Shown: positions 1 through 9,149 of the stretch, in pieces
Layout of the letters: every line of letters begins with the position of its first letter
Numbering within the stretch: position 1 is the stretch's first letter
Assembly: GCF_009829085.1 (NCBI RefSeq)
Contig: NZ_WUQY01000013.1
Coordinates: 32,960-96,959, forward strand
Origin: Sphingobacterium bovisgrunnientis
GTDB lineage: Bacteria; Bacteroidota; Bacteroidia; Sphingobacteriales; Sphingobacteriaceae
DNA: 64,000 nucleotides
Direction: 5' to 3'
The notes under the pieces: model-generated
What the model was told of the DNA's origin: nothing
Seen by the model: only the letters and a program-made list of their open reading frames with translations
The model's database searches: none
Translations under genes and position numbers: made by a program

Positions 1-414
1 GATTTGACGGATATGGATGGTAATTCAGAGAGTGCGCAAGATACAATTCAAGGTAAGTTTGGTGGAAAAATAACAAAAATAGTTGAAGGAAATGAAACGT
101 TTTCTCAAGTAGAGATTCAACCAGAGCCTCCTGGAGGATTAAATGCTTATCGTAAATGGTTAGGTGATAATTATAAATATCCCCAAGCTGCAATTGATGC
201 CGAAGTAAAGGGGACAGTTCAAGTTACTTTTGTTGTTGAAAAAGATGGCGCACTTAGTGATTTAAAAGTGGTAAGAGATTTAGGACATGGTACAGGAAAT
301 GCAGCGATTGCTGTTTTAAAAACTTCTAAGAGATGGTCACCTGGAATTCAAAATGGTAAATCTGTACGTGTTGCATATTCTTTACCTATACGTCTTGACC
401 TTACTAGAATGTAA
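1..414 (+). CDS. TonB C-terminal domain protein (5' end outside window)
   Basis: The reading frame is open from the first base, so this is the 3' end of a longer gene. The visible 137 residues end in a TonB C-terminal fold: a YPxxA motif (KYPQAAID), the strand segment GTVQVTFVVEKDGAL, and a closing VRVAYSLPIRL. Such domains contact outer-membrane TonB-dependent receptors in energy transduction. In Bacteroidota they also occur on regulatory or periplasmic proteins, so the N-terminal part decides the exact role. The TTG at position 4 is not a credible start. The next gene begins 2 bases after the stop, so the two are probably co-transcribed. Confidence 0.8.
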   Translation, partial: DLTDMDGNSESAQDTIQGKFGGKITKIVEGNETFSQVEIQPEPPGGLNAYRKWLGDNYKYPQAAIDAEVKGTVQVTFVVEKDGALSDLKVVRDLGHGTGNAAIAVLKTSKRWSPGIQNGKSVRVAYSLPIRLDLTRM

Positions 415-415
415 T

Positions 416-1261
416 ATGAAGGTTAGGATTATTAGTATGATAGTACTATTTTTCTTATCAAGTTGCTCATCTCGCAAGTTTGCGAAGGAAAGTGTTTTTG
501 TGGAAGATGTGGATGAATATTTTAATCCTGCATTGAAAATAAATGTGTGGACGTATATGAATTTCTATCCTTATCAAGATGGTGGAGAGACAGGAGTTAA
601 GTTGAATAAGTTTTATGCTCAAGATATAGATGTACTTAAGAAAATTGGTCTAAAGAATAGAGGTTCAAAAGTTCTTTTTTCTGCTGTTCCGAATTCATCG
701 CCTCAATACCATCTTTTAGCAGTTTTACATCAAAAGAATTTACCAAATACTGTGGGTTTTGAAAAGAGGGAAGTCGGTAAAGATCAATATTACCTGCAAA
801 AGGACTTTGAACTAGGGAGATTAGACATTCGTCAGGTATTGATTCCTTTTGACAAGGGTAAAAAAATGTTGAGTCTAGTATATTATATTAGCAGTGAAAA
901 ACATCTGAATTGCAAATTTTGCAAATTGGACTATCTAGCGAAGATCAATGCAATAAACCTACAAGATTCACAGCAAAAGATTTATAGAAACAATTGGAAA
1001 ATCGCGGAGAATATTTCAGAAAAAGCTCTAGATACAGAAATTGTCGTCCCTGAAACTATTCAAGATGCGAAAGGAAAAGTTTATTTAAAACTCTTCGCGG
1101 AATATGAGACCGAAACAGGAATTAACTATTTCCATATTCTAGATTCAAAACATAAGGAAGAAAAGATAAAAATCAAGCTACTTCCAAACCGCTATTTCTT
1201 AGAATATCAAGATGAAAAGTTCAAAACAATTCACCGCGATACGATACATATAAAATCTTAA
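416..1261 (+). CDS. Putative lipoprotein of unknown function
   Basis: I do not recognise a family. The open frame extends upstream to 353, but the ATG at 416 gives a clean lipoprotein signal: MKVR, a hydrophobic stretch, then the lipobox LSSC, so 281 residues. The start lies one base after the stop of the TonB-domain gene, which suggests translational coupling. The mature part is lysine-rich and mostly beta-like. It holds a CKFC pair in the middle that could bind metal or form a disulfide. The product is expected to be membrane-anchored in the cell envelope. Confidence 0.65.
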   Translation: MKVRIISMIVLFFLSSCSSRKFAKESVFVEDVDEYFNPALKINVWTYMNFYPYQDGGETGVKLNKFYAQDIDVLKKIGLKNRGSKVLFSAVPNSSPQYHLLAVLHQKNLPNTVGFEKREVGKDQYYLQKDFELGRLDIRQVLIPFDKGKKMLSLVYYISSEKHLNCKFCKLDYLAKINAINLQDSQQKIYRNNWKIAENISEKALDTEIVVPETIQDAKGKVYLKLFAEYETETGINYFHILDSKHKEEKIKIKLLPNRYFLEYQDEKFKTIHRDTIHIKS

Positions 1262-1298
1262 AATAATAAAGCTAGGTTAATGACCTAGCTTTATTATT
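1262..1298. terminator. Bidirectional intrinsic terminator
   Basis: A perfect 16-bp stem (1262-1277 with 1283-1298) around a 5-base loop is flanked by A-rich and T-rich runs. It sits between two convergent genes, the lipoprotein gene and the M28 peptidase, and would serve both. Confidence 0.85.
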
Positions 1299-1316
1299 TA
1301 GTATAAGTATTTTTAA

Positions 1317-2903
1317 TTACCTTCCAGTACCTTGTGCTTCTTCAAGCGACATATCTACAACTGGTTTTTTATCTCTATTTGCTATTTCCCAAGCGGTAAA
1401 GAAAATCAATCTCTCACGTTTTACCATCATAGGGAAGTCTATTTTGTCAACAGTATCTTCTGGTGTATGGTAGTGAGGGTGCAATCCAGAGAAGAAAAAT
1501 AACGATGGAATACCATTCTTCGCAAAATTGTAGTGATCCGAACGGTAATACAAGCGCATTGGTTCTTCTGGATGATCGTAGTCATAATCCAATTTCATTT
1601 TTGTCTCAGCGTTTGCTTTTTCAACAATTGGTTTAAGATCCGTACTCAATTTATTAACACCAATCACGTGAATGTAGTTATGATCCCCGTTCAAGTGTTT
1701 GTCATCAATACGACCAATCATATCAATATTAAGACAAGCTACAGTTTGCGTTAAAGGAATAATTGGATTTTCAACGTAATATTGCGAACCTAATAAGCCT
1801 TTTTCTTCTGCTGCTAATGCGATAAATAAAATGCTACGACGTGGACCTTTGCCTTCTTTTTTAGCTTTTGCAAAAGCTTTAGCAATTTCTACAACACCAA
1901 CAGTACCCGAACCATTGTCATCAGCTCCAGGGAAGAATGTGCCGTCAGGTAAAATGCCGTCATGATCCCAGTGACCACATACTACTACCACTTCATTTTT
2001 AAGATCTGTACCTTCTATGTAACCAATAACATTTGGGTCGCTAAATTTCTCATTTTTTACGCCCATAGAAGCGTTCAGCGCACTTTTTATAACTTGAGGT
2101 TGCGCTGGGGTAGCAAGATTTTGTGCTTTGAATTTCTCTACACTTGTATTTGCTTGTGCTAACAAATGATCAGCTAATGATGTTTTGATATGTACAACCG
2201 GAATAGAAACTCGTTGATTTTGATTGGCATTACCTTTATCCAAAGCCACACGTCCCATCATGCCACGATTATTCATGCGTTTGATCATTTCCTCATTTTG
2301 AGAACTTGCCGCAAGGATTAATTTTGGATTCAACTTCATAATTTCTTGAAGTCTCTTGAAACGGCTTGATGACCATGTAGATTTTGAAGTAGTGCCTGTG
2401 ATGATCGATTTTCCTTCTGCGTCTACAGGTTCACCTTCGTTGATAAGTAACACCACTTTACCGGCGATGTCTGTATTTTTTAATTCATTGAATTTATCAT
2501 CTTGAATGCCATAGCCTACGAACACAATCTCATTAGCATTGAATGACGCCGTGCTATTATCTCCCTGCACATAGAAATCCTGTCCATATACTAGTGTTTG
2601 GTTTCCTAGCGTAAAAGAGTCAACCTTATAGGAGGTCTGTAATAATGGAACCTGCTGTAGATATGATCCATTCACGATTGGTTGCAAACCAAAAGATTTG
2701 AACTGATCTTCCGCGTATTTAACCGTTTTTTTACCGCCTTCTTGGCCTGTTCCTCTACCAGCAAATTCTTTGCTTGCTAGAATAGTTAAATATTCTTTTG
2801 AAGATTCTTCTGTAATCAGATTGGCATATTTAGATGGATTTTGAGCCACCGAACAACTGTATGCAACAGGTAGAATGAAAAGTAAGGAAAGGATTTTTCT
2901 CAT
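1317..2903 (-). CDS. M28-family zinc aminopeptidase, lipoprotein
   Basis: A secreted or lipid-anchored metallopeptidase of 528 residues. The N-terminus is a lipoprotein signal ending in AYSC (Cys17). A protease-associated-like insert occupies roughly residues 100-270. The peptidase domain carries the M28 co-catalytic zinc pattern: HWDHD (His311, Asp313), GADDNGSG (Asp328), AAEEKG (Glu366/367), NIDMIGR (Asp394) and a late HYHTPEDT histidine near 479. Family members remove N-terminal residues from peptides. The gene is the last of a tatC-rpiB-peptidase run, 17 bases after rpiB. The exact substrate cannot be read from the sequence. Confidence 0.9.
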   Translation of the reverse strand: MRKILSLLFILPVAYSCSVAQNPSKYANLITEESSKEYLTILASKEFAGRGTGQEGGKKTVKYAEDQFKSFGLQPIVNGSYLQQVPLLQTSYKVDSFTLGNQTLVYGQDFYVQGDNSTASFNANEIVFVGYGIQDDKFNELKNTDIAGKVVLLINEGEPVDAEGKSIITGTTSKSTWSSSRFKRLQEIMKLNPKLILAASSQNEEMIKRMNNRGMMGRVALDKGNANQNQRVSIPVVHIKTSLADHLLAQANTSVEKFKAQNLATPAQPQVIKSALNASMGVKNEKFSDPNVIGYIEGTDLKNEVVVVCGHWDHDGILPDGTFFPGADDNGSGTVGVVEIAKAFAKAKKEGKGPRRSILFIALAAEEKGLLGSQYYVENPIIPLTQTVACLNIDMIGRIDDKHLNGDHNYIHVIGVNKLSTDLKPIVEKANAETKMKLDYDYDHPEEPMRLYYRSDHYNFAKNGIPSLFFFSGLHPHYHTPEDTVDKIDFPMMVKRERLIFFTAWEIANRDKKPVVDMSLEEAQGTGR

Positions 2904-2920
2904 AGTAGGTGTATATTAAA

Positions 2921-3352
2921 TTATGCACAAGAAATTTTGTTCACACGTGTAGCATGTCTACCGCCTTCAAATTCCGTTGTAATAAATGTATTCGTAATTT
3001 TTTTAGCTAATTCTAAATCTATAAAACGCGCAGGAATACACAATACATTCGCGTTATTATGTTGACGTGCTAATGCCGCAATTTCATTTTGCCATGCAAT
3101 TGTCGCACGTATTCCTTGATGTTTATTTGCCGTAATAGCTACTCCATTTGCACTACCGCAAATCAAAATTCCCAATTCATTCTCTTGATTTTCTACCGAA
3201 GAAGCTACTGGATGTGCATAGTCTGGATAGTCTACAGAATCAGCTGTCGAAGGTCCGAAATCACTAACCTCATGTCCCAATTCTTTCAAAAACTCTACGA
3301 TTGGAGTTTTATAATCAAATCCTGCGTGATCGCTACCTATTGCAATTTTCAT
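2921..3352 (-). CDS. rpiB: Ribose-5-phosphate isomerase B
   Basis: Interconverts ribose-5-phosphate and ribulose-5-phosphate in the non-oxidative pentose phosphate pathway. At 143 residues it is the normal RpiB length. It shows the SDHAG phosphate-binding start (Asp8, His9), the catalytic Cys65 in ILICGSANG, His98 in ARQHNNAN, and the C-terminal GGRHATRV motif. It lies 11 bases downstream of tatC and 17 upstream of the M28 peptidase gene on the same strand. The related LacAB isomerases are a less likely alternative, since a single full-length gene is present. Confidence 0.94.
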   Translation of the reverse strand: MKIAIGSDHAGFDYKTPIVEFLKELGHEVSDFGPSTADSVDYPDYAHPVASSVENQENELGILICGSANGVAITANKHQGIRATIAWQNEIAALARQHNNANVLCIPARFIDLELAKKITNTFITTEFEGGRHATRVNKISCA

Positions 3353-3363
3353 AGTATTATATA

Positions 3364-4230
3364 TTAGTTCTTATAAAATTCTTTTTCTTTTAATTCTCTC
3401 TTACGCTGTACATTTGCCGAAACAGAAATACTCAACTCGTACAATATAAACATTGGGGCACTCACCGTTAATAGTGTGATAATGTCCGCTGTAGGCGTAA
3501 TAATAGCAGCAATGATTAATATAATTACTACCGCATAACGTCTACTCGCACGCATAAATTGCGGCGTCATAAAGCCAAGTTTGGATAGGATAAATATCAA
3601 AATCGGCAATAAAAATACTACACCACAACCCAATGTTAATGTCGCTATAGTCGACAGATAGGAGTCAATTTTGATCTGGTTTGTTATTTCCGCGCTCAAT
3701 GATACATTAGCTAAAAAGTTAACAGACAAAGGAACGACAATGTAGTAGCCAAATAATGCCCCTAAAGCAAATAATATAGTCGCATAGAATACAAAACCAC
3801 TTGCCGACTTGCGCTCGACTTCTGTCAATGCAGGCTTCACAAACAACCAAATTTCAAATAAGAGATATGGAAAACCTAAGGCAAGTGCCATCAATAAACA
3901 GGAGTTTATTTGTAACATAAACTGACCCGCTAATTCCGTATTTATAATATTAAAAGGAATTTTATCAACACAAAAACCATCTAAATTCATTAATTCTCCA
4001 ACCTTACACATCATGCGGTACGTCCAGAAATCTAAATTCTTTGGCCCCATAATGATTTGGTTGAATACGAAATCATAAAATGAAAATGAAAGTATCGCAA
4101 AAACTGCTATTGCTATTACGGATCTAATGATGTGCCATCGTAATACTTCTAGGTGCTGGAAAAATGACATTTCCGCTTCGAGTGTCTTTCCTTTATCTTT
4201 TATGGCGTCAATTAGTTTTTTATTTGACAT
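3364..4230 (-). CDS. tatC: Twin-arginine translocase subunit TatC
   Basis: Core membrane subunit of the Tat pathway, which exports folded proteins carrying RR signal peptides. The 288 residues hold six predicted membrane segments (about 35-52, 105-128, 146-172, 190-218, 232-247, 250-268). Family signatures are HLEVLR at 26-31 and KPALTEVERK near 133-141. The residue aligned to E. coli Glu15, important for RR binding, is Val29 here (see findings). It starts 27 bases beyond the accC terminator and leads the rpiB-peptidase run. A twin-arginine substrate is encoded at 61346-62419. No tatA is visible in the window. Confidence 0.93.
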   Translation of the reverse strand: MSNKKLIDAIKDKGKTLEAEMSFFQHLEVLRWHIIRSVIAIAVFAILSFSFYDFVFNQIIMGPKNLDFWTYRMMCKVGELMNLDGFCVDKIPFNIINTELAGQFMLQINSCLLMALALGFPYLLFEIWLFVKPALTEVERKSASGFVFYATILFALGALFGYYIVVPLSVNFLANVSLSAEITNQIKIDSYLSTIATLTLGCGVVFLLPILIFILSKLGFMTPQFMRASRRYAVVIILIIAAIITPTADIITLLTVSAPMFILYELSISVSANVQRKRELKEKEFYKN

Positions 4231-4257
4231 ATCTAGTTTTTAGTAGTGAAAACAAAA

Positions 4258-4285
4258 ATACCATTCTTTGGGATAAGAATGGTAT
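4258..4285 (-). terminator. Terminator after accC
   Basis: An 11-bp stem (4258-4268 with 4275-4285) with a 6-base loop is followed on the minus strand by a T-rich run. It separates the lipid operon from tatC. Only 27 bases remain before tatC, so tatC is either read through it or has its promoter inside the end of accC. Confidence 0.65.
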
Positions 4286-4309
4286 GAATTGAATATCAAA
4301 ACAAAATTT

Positions 4310-5671
4310 TTACGCTTCCTCTTCTTCCGGGTATTCCGAAAGGTCGAAAGTTTCCATAAATTTCGTTGTAAAATTACCTGCTCTAAAGTTTGGATCACGC
4401 ATTAATCGCAAATGCAAAGGAATAGTAGTCTTCACACCTTCAATTACAAATTCACTTAATGCTCTTTCCATCGTTGCGATAGCTTCTTCACGAGTCTGTG
4501 CTGTACAGATTAATTTCGCAATCATAGAGTCATAGTTTGGCGGAATAGTATATCCAGCATATACGTGTGTATCGACACGCACACCATGACCACCTGGTGA
4601 GTGGAAATTTGTGATTTTGCCTGGTGAAGGACGGAAATTATTGAATGGATCTTCTGCATTGATACGGCATTCAATGGCATGCATTGTCGGCTCGTAGCTC
4701 TTACCAGAAATAGGAATACCTGCAGCCACTTTGATTTGCTCTTTGATCAAATCGAAGTTAATTACTTCTTCAGTTACCGGGTGCTCTACCTGAATACGCG
4801 TATTCATTTCCATGAAATAGAAATTGCGGTGTTTGTCCACTAAGAACTCAATGGTTCCAGCACCTTCATAATTTACAGCTGTTGCACCTTTGATCGCAGC
4901 TTCACCCATCTGTGCACGCAACTCGGGCGTAATAAATGGAGATGGAGCTTCTTCTACTAATTTTTGGTGACGACGTTGAATAGAACAATCGCGCTCTGAC
5001 AAGTGACATACTTTGCCGTATTGATCACCGATTACTTGGATTTCAATGTGACGAGGCTCTTCAACGTATTTCTCTAAGTAAATACCATCATTACCAAATG
5101 CAGCAGCAGATTCTTGACGTGCTGAATCCCAGTTAGACTCGAAATCTTCATCTTTCCAAATGATACGCATACCACGACCACCACCACCAGCAGTAGCCTT
5201 GATAATGACAGGATAACCAATTTCATTAGCTAATTTAATACCTGTTTTTACGTCAGGAATTAAACCATCTGATCCAGGTACTGTTGGTACACCGGCTTTT
5301 TTCATGGTGTCTTTAGCTGAAGCTTTATCGCCCATGCGTTCAATCTGATTCGCAGTCGCACCGATAAATTTGATACCGTACTCCGCACAGATAGCTGAGA
5401 ATTTAGCGTTTTCAGAAAGAAAACCATAACCAGGGTGAATGGCGTCAGCATTAGTTAACTCTGCAGCCGAAATGATATTAGGAATATTTAAATAAGAATC
5501 TTTACTCGCAGGAGGACCGATACATACCGCTTCATCAGCAAAACGTACATGCAAACTATCTTTATCCGCTGTAGAATATACAGCCACACTCTTGATACCC
5601 ATCTCGCGACATGTGCGGATGATACGTAGAGCGATTTCCCCTCTATTTGCTATTAATATTTTTTTGAACAT
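4310..5671 (-). CDS. accC: Acetyl-CoA carboxylase biotin carboxylase subunit
   Basis: ATP-grasp enzyme that carboxylates the biotin on AccB with bicarbonate and ATP, the first half of malonyl-CoA synthesis. At 453 residues it has the usual AccC length. It shows the N-terminal ANRGEIALR, the ATP-binding Lys159 and glycine loop [10 protein letters not shown] (161-170), and the active-site strand [14 protein letters not shown] (287-300) with its arginine and glutamate. It is the last gene of the yceD-rpmF-plsX-fabH-accB-accC operon, 83 bases after accB, and is followed by a terminator. Confidence 0.96.
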   Translation of the reverse strand: MFKKILIANRGEIALRIIRTCREMGIKSVAVYSTADKDSLHVRFADEAVCIGPPASKDSYLNIPNIISAAELTNADAIHPGYGFLSENAKFSAICAEYGIKFIGATANQIERMGDKASAKDTMKKAGVPTVPGSDGLIPDVKTGIKLANEIGYPVIIKATAGGGGRGMRIIWKDEDFESNWDSARQESAAAFGNDGIYLEKYVEEPRHIEIQVIGDQYGKVCHLSERDCSIQRRHQKLVEEAPSPFITPELRAQMGEAAIKGATAVNYEGAGTIEFLVDKHRNFYFMEMNTRIQVEHPVTEEVINFDLIKEQIKVAAGIPISGKSYEPTMHAIECRINAEDPFNNFRPSPGKITNFHSPGGHGVRVDTHVYAGYTIPPNYDSMIAKLICTAQTREEAIATMERALSEFVIEGVKTTIPLHLRLMRDPNFRAGNFTTKFMETFDLSEYPEEEEA

Positions 5672-5754
5672 AAGGAATGACTAAATAAACCAATTGTACT
5701 ATGTTAGCATAGCATCTATTTAAACTCAAAAAGCTGCGCGAAGGCAGCTAGAGA

Positions 5755-6234
5755 TTAGTTTGGATCAACTAAGAATAATGGTTGATCGTATTCAACTGGT
5801 TGTGCGTCGTTCACTAATATTTTAACGATTTTACCAGAAACTTCCGATTCGATTTCATTGAATAATTTCATCGCCTCGATAATACATAATGTCTTACCAG
5901 AAGTGATTTCGTCACCTACATTTACGAATACTGCTTTATCAGGACCTGGTGAACGGTAGAATGTACCAATCATTGGCGATTTTACAGTGATGTATTTAGA
6001 ATCATCAGATGCTGCAGGAGCCACTGGTGTCGTCGCTACAGGAGCTGCTGGAGTCGCCGCTTGTACAGGAGCAGGAGCAGGGATAGCTGCTGGAACGCTT
6101 GCTGTTACATAAGTCGGTTCTTGATTTGTTTTTATCGTGATTTTGAAATCTTTCTCTTCAATCGATACTTCATTCACACCTGATTTAGATACGAATTTAA
6201 TCAAGTCTTGAATTTGTTTAATGTCCATACTCAT
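5755..6234 (-). CDS. accB: Acetyl-CoA carboxylase biotin carboxyl carrier protein
   Basis: Carries the biotin that shuttles CO2 from AccC to the carboxyltransferase. The frame extends to a TTG at 6252, but the family start [12 protein letters not shown] points to the ATG at 6234 (MSMDIKQ) or 6228. With 6234 it has 159 residues: an N-terminal helical region, an Ala/Pro/Val linker (about 44-76), and a biotinyl domain with the target lysine at about 123 in IEAMKLFNE. The residue after MKL is Phe, where Met is common. It lies directly between fabH and accC. Confidence 0.94.
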   Translation of the reverse strand: MSMDIKQIQDLIKFVSKSGVNEVSIEEKDFKITIKTNQEPTYVTASVPAAIPAPAPVQAATPAAPVATTPVAPAASDDSKYITVKSPMIGTFYRSPGPDKAVFVNVGDEITSGKTLCIIEAMKLFNEIESEVSGKIVKILVNDAQPVEYDQPLFLVDPN

Positions 6235-6308
6235 GATAGTAGGTTTTGTCAATTTGTTAATTAATTATTAAAAAATAGTCGATAAATATAGCAAAAAATT
6301 GACTTAGC

Positions 6309-7298
6309 TTAATAAGCCCATTTTAAATAAACTGATCCCCAAGTAAATCCGCCACCGAAAGCTGCTAATATTAAATTATCACCTTTCTTCAATTGGCTTT
6401 CCCATTCCCATAGACATAATGGGATAGTACCACTTGTAGTGTTTCCGTATTTATGGATGTTTACCATCACTTTTTCTTCTGGTAGTCCCGCACGTTCGGC
6501 AGTAGCATCAATGATTCTTTTGTTCGCTTGATGAGGAACCAACCACGCAACATTATCAGCTGTCAGGTTATTGCGTTCCATGATGCTATGTGCAACATCA
6601 GCCATATTTGTAACAGCAAATTTGAATACTGTGCGTCCTTCTTGATAAGCATAGTGTAGACCTGCCTCAATAGTTTCATGCGAAGCTGGATTCAATGAGC
6701 CACCACCTTTGATATTTAAAAATTGACCACCTGAGCCGTCAGTTTTTAAGATTGTATCTTGGATGCCGTTACCTTCGTCGTTTGGTTCTAATAATACCGC
6801 TCCACATCCGTCACCAAATAGAATACATGTATTTCTGTCAGTATAGTTGACTACTGAAGACATTTTATCTCCACCGACTACTAATACTTTTTTGTGTTTG
6901 CCAGACTCAATAAATTGTGTACCTGTCGTCAAACCAAAAAGAAAACCTGAACAAGCAGCTTGTAAGTCATAACCCCAAGCGTTCTTTGCCCCGATTTTAT
7001 CTGCTAATATATTTGCAGTAGCAGGAAATAACATGTCTGGTGTACTAGTACAGAATATTATTAAATCGATTTCTTCGGCAGATATACCTCTTTTTTCAAG
7101 AAGACCTTTTACCGCTGGTACAGCAAGATCTGAGGTTGCTAATCCTTCTCCTTTTAGAATACGACGTTCTTTAATACCTGTACGAGAGACGATCCATTCG
7201 TCGTTCGTGTCCACCATAGTTTCTAGTTCCTTGTTCGTAAGAACATAATCCGGAACATATCCGTTTACCGCCGTAATAGCCGCGTGAATTTTAGACAT
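6309..7298 (-). CDS. fabH: 3-oxoacyl-ACP synthase III
   Basis: Starts fatty-acid synthesis by condensing an acyl-CoA primer with malonyl-ACP. The 329 residues have the thiolase fold with the Cys-His-Asn triad visible: Cys116 in LQAACSGFL, His256 in WLVPHQANK, Asn286 in YGNTTSGT. It begins 10 bases after the end of the frame that is plsX in transcription order (gap 6 bases), so the pair is probably translationally coupled. The primer preference (acetyl or branched-chain CoA) is not readable here, though branched-chain lipids are typical of the phylum. Confidence 0.95.
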   Translation of the reverse strand: MSKIHAAITAVNGYVPDYVLTNKELETMVDTNDEWIVSRTGIKERRILKGEGLATSDLAVPAVKGLLEKRGISAEEIDLIIFCTSTPDMLFPATANILADKIGAKNAWGYDLQAACSGFLFGLTTGTQFIESGKHKKVLVVGGDKMSSVVNYTDRNTCILFGDGCGAVLLEPNDEGNGIQDTILKTDGSGGQFLNIKGGGSLNPASHETIEAGLHYAYQEGRTVFKFAVTNMADVAHSIMERNNLTADNVAWLVPHQANKRIIDATAERAGLPEEKVMVNIHKYGNTTSGTIPLCLWEWESQLKKGDNLILAAFGGGFTWGSVYLKWAY

Positions 7299-7304
7299 AT
7301 AATG

Positions 7305-8243
7305 TTAGTTAAAAGCAGTTTTTATCTTATCGATAAATTTCGATTCGATCATACCTTTGGATAGTAATACCATATTTTTAATTGCAGTAGGAGTGGAAAT
7401 GCCATGCCCGATAAGCACCGGTGCATTGACACCTAGAATTGGACTACCTCCATATTGCTCATAGTTGAACCTATCAAAGAAATCATCTTTAAAACCTTTT
7501 TTCAAAGTAACAACATAGAATGATTCGGCTAATTTAAGAACCACATTTCCTGTGTAACCGTCACATACATATACATCGGCATGATCCGAGAATAAGTCAC
7601 GGCCTTCGGCATTACCAATGAAATTAATTTTAGTGTTTGATTTAAGTAATGGATAGGTTGAGATTGTTAGGGCATTACCTTTTTCTTCTTCTTCGCCAAT
7701 GTTTACCAATGCAACTTTGGGATTGGAGACATTATACATATGCTCGGCATATAAGCTTCCAAGAATCGCAAACTGGTTTAACATTTCAGGCTTACAATCA
7801 GCATTGGCACCTACATCGAGAAGTATGCCGAATCCTTCTTTTAGCTTTGGAACATTAGTAGCTATTGCTGGGCGAAGTACGCCTGTAATAGTTTTTACAC
7901 TAAACATAGCGCCTACTAGCATAGCGCCAGTATTACCTGCTGAAGAAAATGAATCTATCACCCCATTTTTCAACAACTCAAATCCTTTTGCGATACTTGA
8001 GTTTGGTTTTTGGGTGATAGCCTTTGTGGGATGCTCATGCATAGAAATACTTTCAGGAGCATGTACATAATCAAATAATGATGGATCTGCACCTGCTTCT
8101 TCTATGCGTTTTTTTGTATCTTCTTCGTCTCCGAATAATACTATTCGTTGATCTGATGATAGACTTTTTTGTGCTTCAATTGCACCTAATATGTTTGATT
8201 TGGGGGCATAATCCCCACCTAGAACGTCTAATCCTATCTTCAT
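7305..8243 (-). CDS. plsX: Phosphate acyltransferase PlsX
   Basis: Makes acyl-phosphate from acyl-ACP and phosphate, feeding PlsY in phospholipid synthesis. The 312 residues start with the family signature MKIGLDVLGGDYAP and contain HEHPTKAI, the SAGNTGAML loop and the VCDGYTGNVVLK segment. It sits between rpmF and fabH as in many bacteria. Upstream is a 102-base gap with a large hairpin (8276-8331), so its expression may be set apart from that of rpmF. Confidence 0.95.
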   Translation of the reverse strand: MKIGLDVLGGDYAPKSNILGAIEAQKSLSSDQRIVLFGDEEDTKKRIEEAGADPSLFDYVHAPESISMHEHPTKAITQKPNSSIAKGFELLKNGVIDSFSSAGNTGAMLVGAMFSVKTITGVLRPAIATNVPKLKEGFGILLDVGANADCKPEMLNQFAILGSLYAEHMYNVSNPKVALVNIGEEEEKGNALTISTYPLLKSNTKINFIGNAEGRDLFSDHADVYVCDGYTGNVVLKLAESFYVVTLKKGFKDDFFDRFNYEQYGGSPILGVNAPVLIGHGISTPTAIKNMVLLSKGMIESKFIDKIKTAFN

Positions 8244-8275
8244 CCGTTATTATTTTTCTACTTCAATAATACGCA

Positions 8276-8331
8276 AAAACATCCCAAAGTAAAGCAAAAA
8301 AATCTATTTTTTACTCAATTTGGGATGTTTT
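8276..8331 (-). terminator. Intra-operon hairpin between rpmF and plsX
   Basis: A 13-bp outer stem pairs 8276-8288 with 8319-8331. The enclosed 30 bases can form a second A/T stem. On the minus strand the outer stem is followed by a T-run, so it could act as an attenuator or as an RNA processing/stability element within the operon. Confidence 0.55.
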
Positions 8332-8345
8332 ATCCAAAGATATTT

Positions 8346-8537
8346 TTAGACTGCAGCTGTTCTTTCAACGATTAATTTACCGTTGTAAAATAAGTTACCA
8401 TCAACTTCGTACGCTTTGTGAGGTACGTGTACAGCACCAGTTTCTTTACATACTGTCAATGTAGGTTTCTCAGCCTTATAGTGCGTTCTTCTTTTGTCTC
8501 TTCTTGATTTCGAAGTTTTACGTTTTGGATGTGCCAT
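8346..8537 (-). CDS. rpmF: 50S ribosomal protein L32
   Basis: A small basic protein of the large ribosomal subunit, 63 residues. The N-terminus AHPKRKTSKSRRDKRRTHYK and the VPHKAY..DGNLFYNGK core are typical L32. Only one cysteine is present, so it is a form without the zinc ribbon. It sits 15 bases after yceD, the arrangement found widely across bacteria. Confidence 0.96.
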   Translation of the reverse strand: MAHPKRKTSKSRRDKRRTHYKAEKPTLTVCKETGAVHVPHKAYEVDGNLFYNGKLIVERTAAV

Positions 8538-8552
8538 CTCGTATATGTTTTT

Positions 8553-9083
8553 TTAATTGTTTTTAATATTCTTTAATGCGGCCCAACGTGGGTCAATGTT
8601 TTCTTCTTCTATTTCGATTCCTTCTTCTGTACTGATTTTAGCTAGCATTTCTGGATCACAAGTGATATTTACTCCTTGCTCAGTGCATTTAGCGTAATAT
8701 GGAACTTGCACGTTTATATATTCGTACAATAGGTTCGCTATATCTAGCTCGTGATCTGTTTTATTCAAAATGATAACCTCATCAGTTTCGTTGTCCCATT
8801 CCTCGTTTACAAACTTAACTATAAGTTTTTCATCAAAGGAAACAGGAGCGTCAAATTCGGTCAAGCAAACGTCGCAAGTTAATTTGATTGTGCCTTTGAT
8901 GTCAAAATTCACAATTAACATCGTCTCTTGTTTTTGAAGAGAAACGTTGGCAGTCAGATTACCTTTCTTTACTAATGAATGCTCGTAGCAGTCAAAGAAC
9001 TTATCGTTTATCTCAAAATCAAAATCGTGCTTTCCTGCTGCTAATCCCGAAAACGGAATTCTATATTGTTTTAGATACTTCAC
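8553..9083 (-). CDS. YceD/DUF177 family protein
   Basis: A conserved 176-residue protein whose gene almost always precedes rpmF. Relatives are implicated in 23S rRNA accumulation, but the biochemical role is not settled. Visible marks are the central CDVCLTEF pair with a following acidic region, and a late pair of cysteines (KCTEQ, TCDPE). The C-terminus ends in DPRWAALKNI, a frequent YceD ending. It is the first gene of the lipid operon, 19 bases below the -7 box at 9103. Confidence 0.88.
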   Translation of the reverse strand: MKYLKQYRIPFSGLAAGKHDFDFEINDKFFDCYEHSLVKKGNLTANVSLQKQETMLIVNFDIKGTIKLTCDVCLTEFDAPVSFDEKLIVKFVNEEWDNETDEVIILNKTDHELDIANLLYEYINVQVPYYAKCTEQGVNITCDPEMLAKISTEEGIEIEEENIDPRWAALKNIKNN

Positions 9084-9102
9084 AATCCTGTATTTGAGCC
9101 TG

Positions 9103-9133
9103 CAAAATTAATGTTTTATATTTTAGGATGCAA
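9103..9133 (-). promoter_or_regulatory. Promoter of the yceD-rpmF-plsX-fabH-accBC operon
   Basis: On the minus strand TAATTTTG (9103-9110) matches the Bacteroidota -7 box TANNTTTG, and a TTG lies 20 bases upstream (9131-9133) as the -33 element. It lies just upstream of yceD in the only gap before the operon. Confidence 0.65.
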
Positions 9134-9149
9134 TTATTTTATGAAATAA

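Noticed and set aside
6235..6252. TTG start for accB
   Set aside because: Family proteins start [10 protein letters not shown]; the ATGs at 6234 and 6228 fit better.
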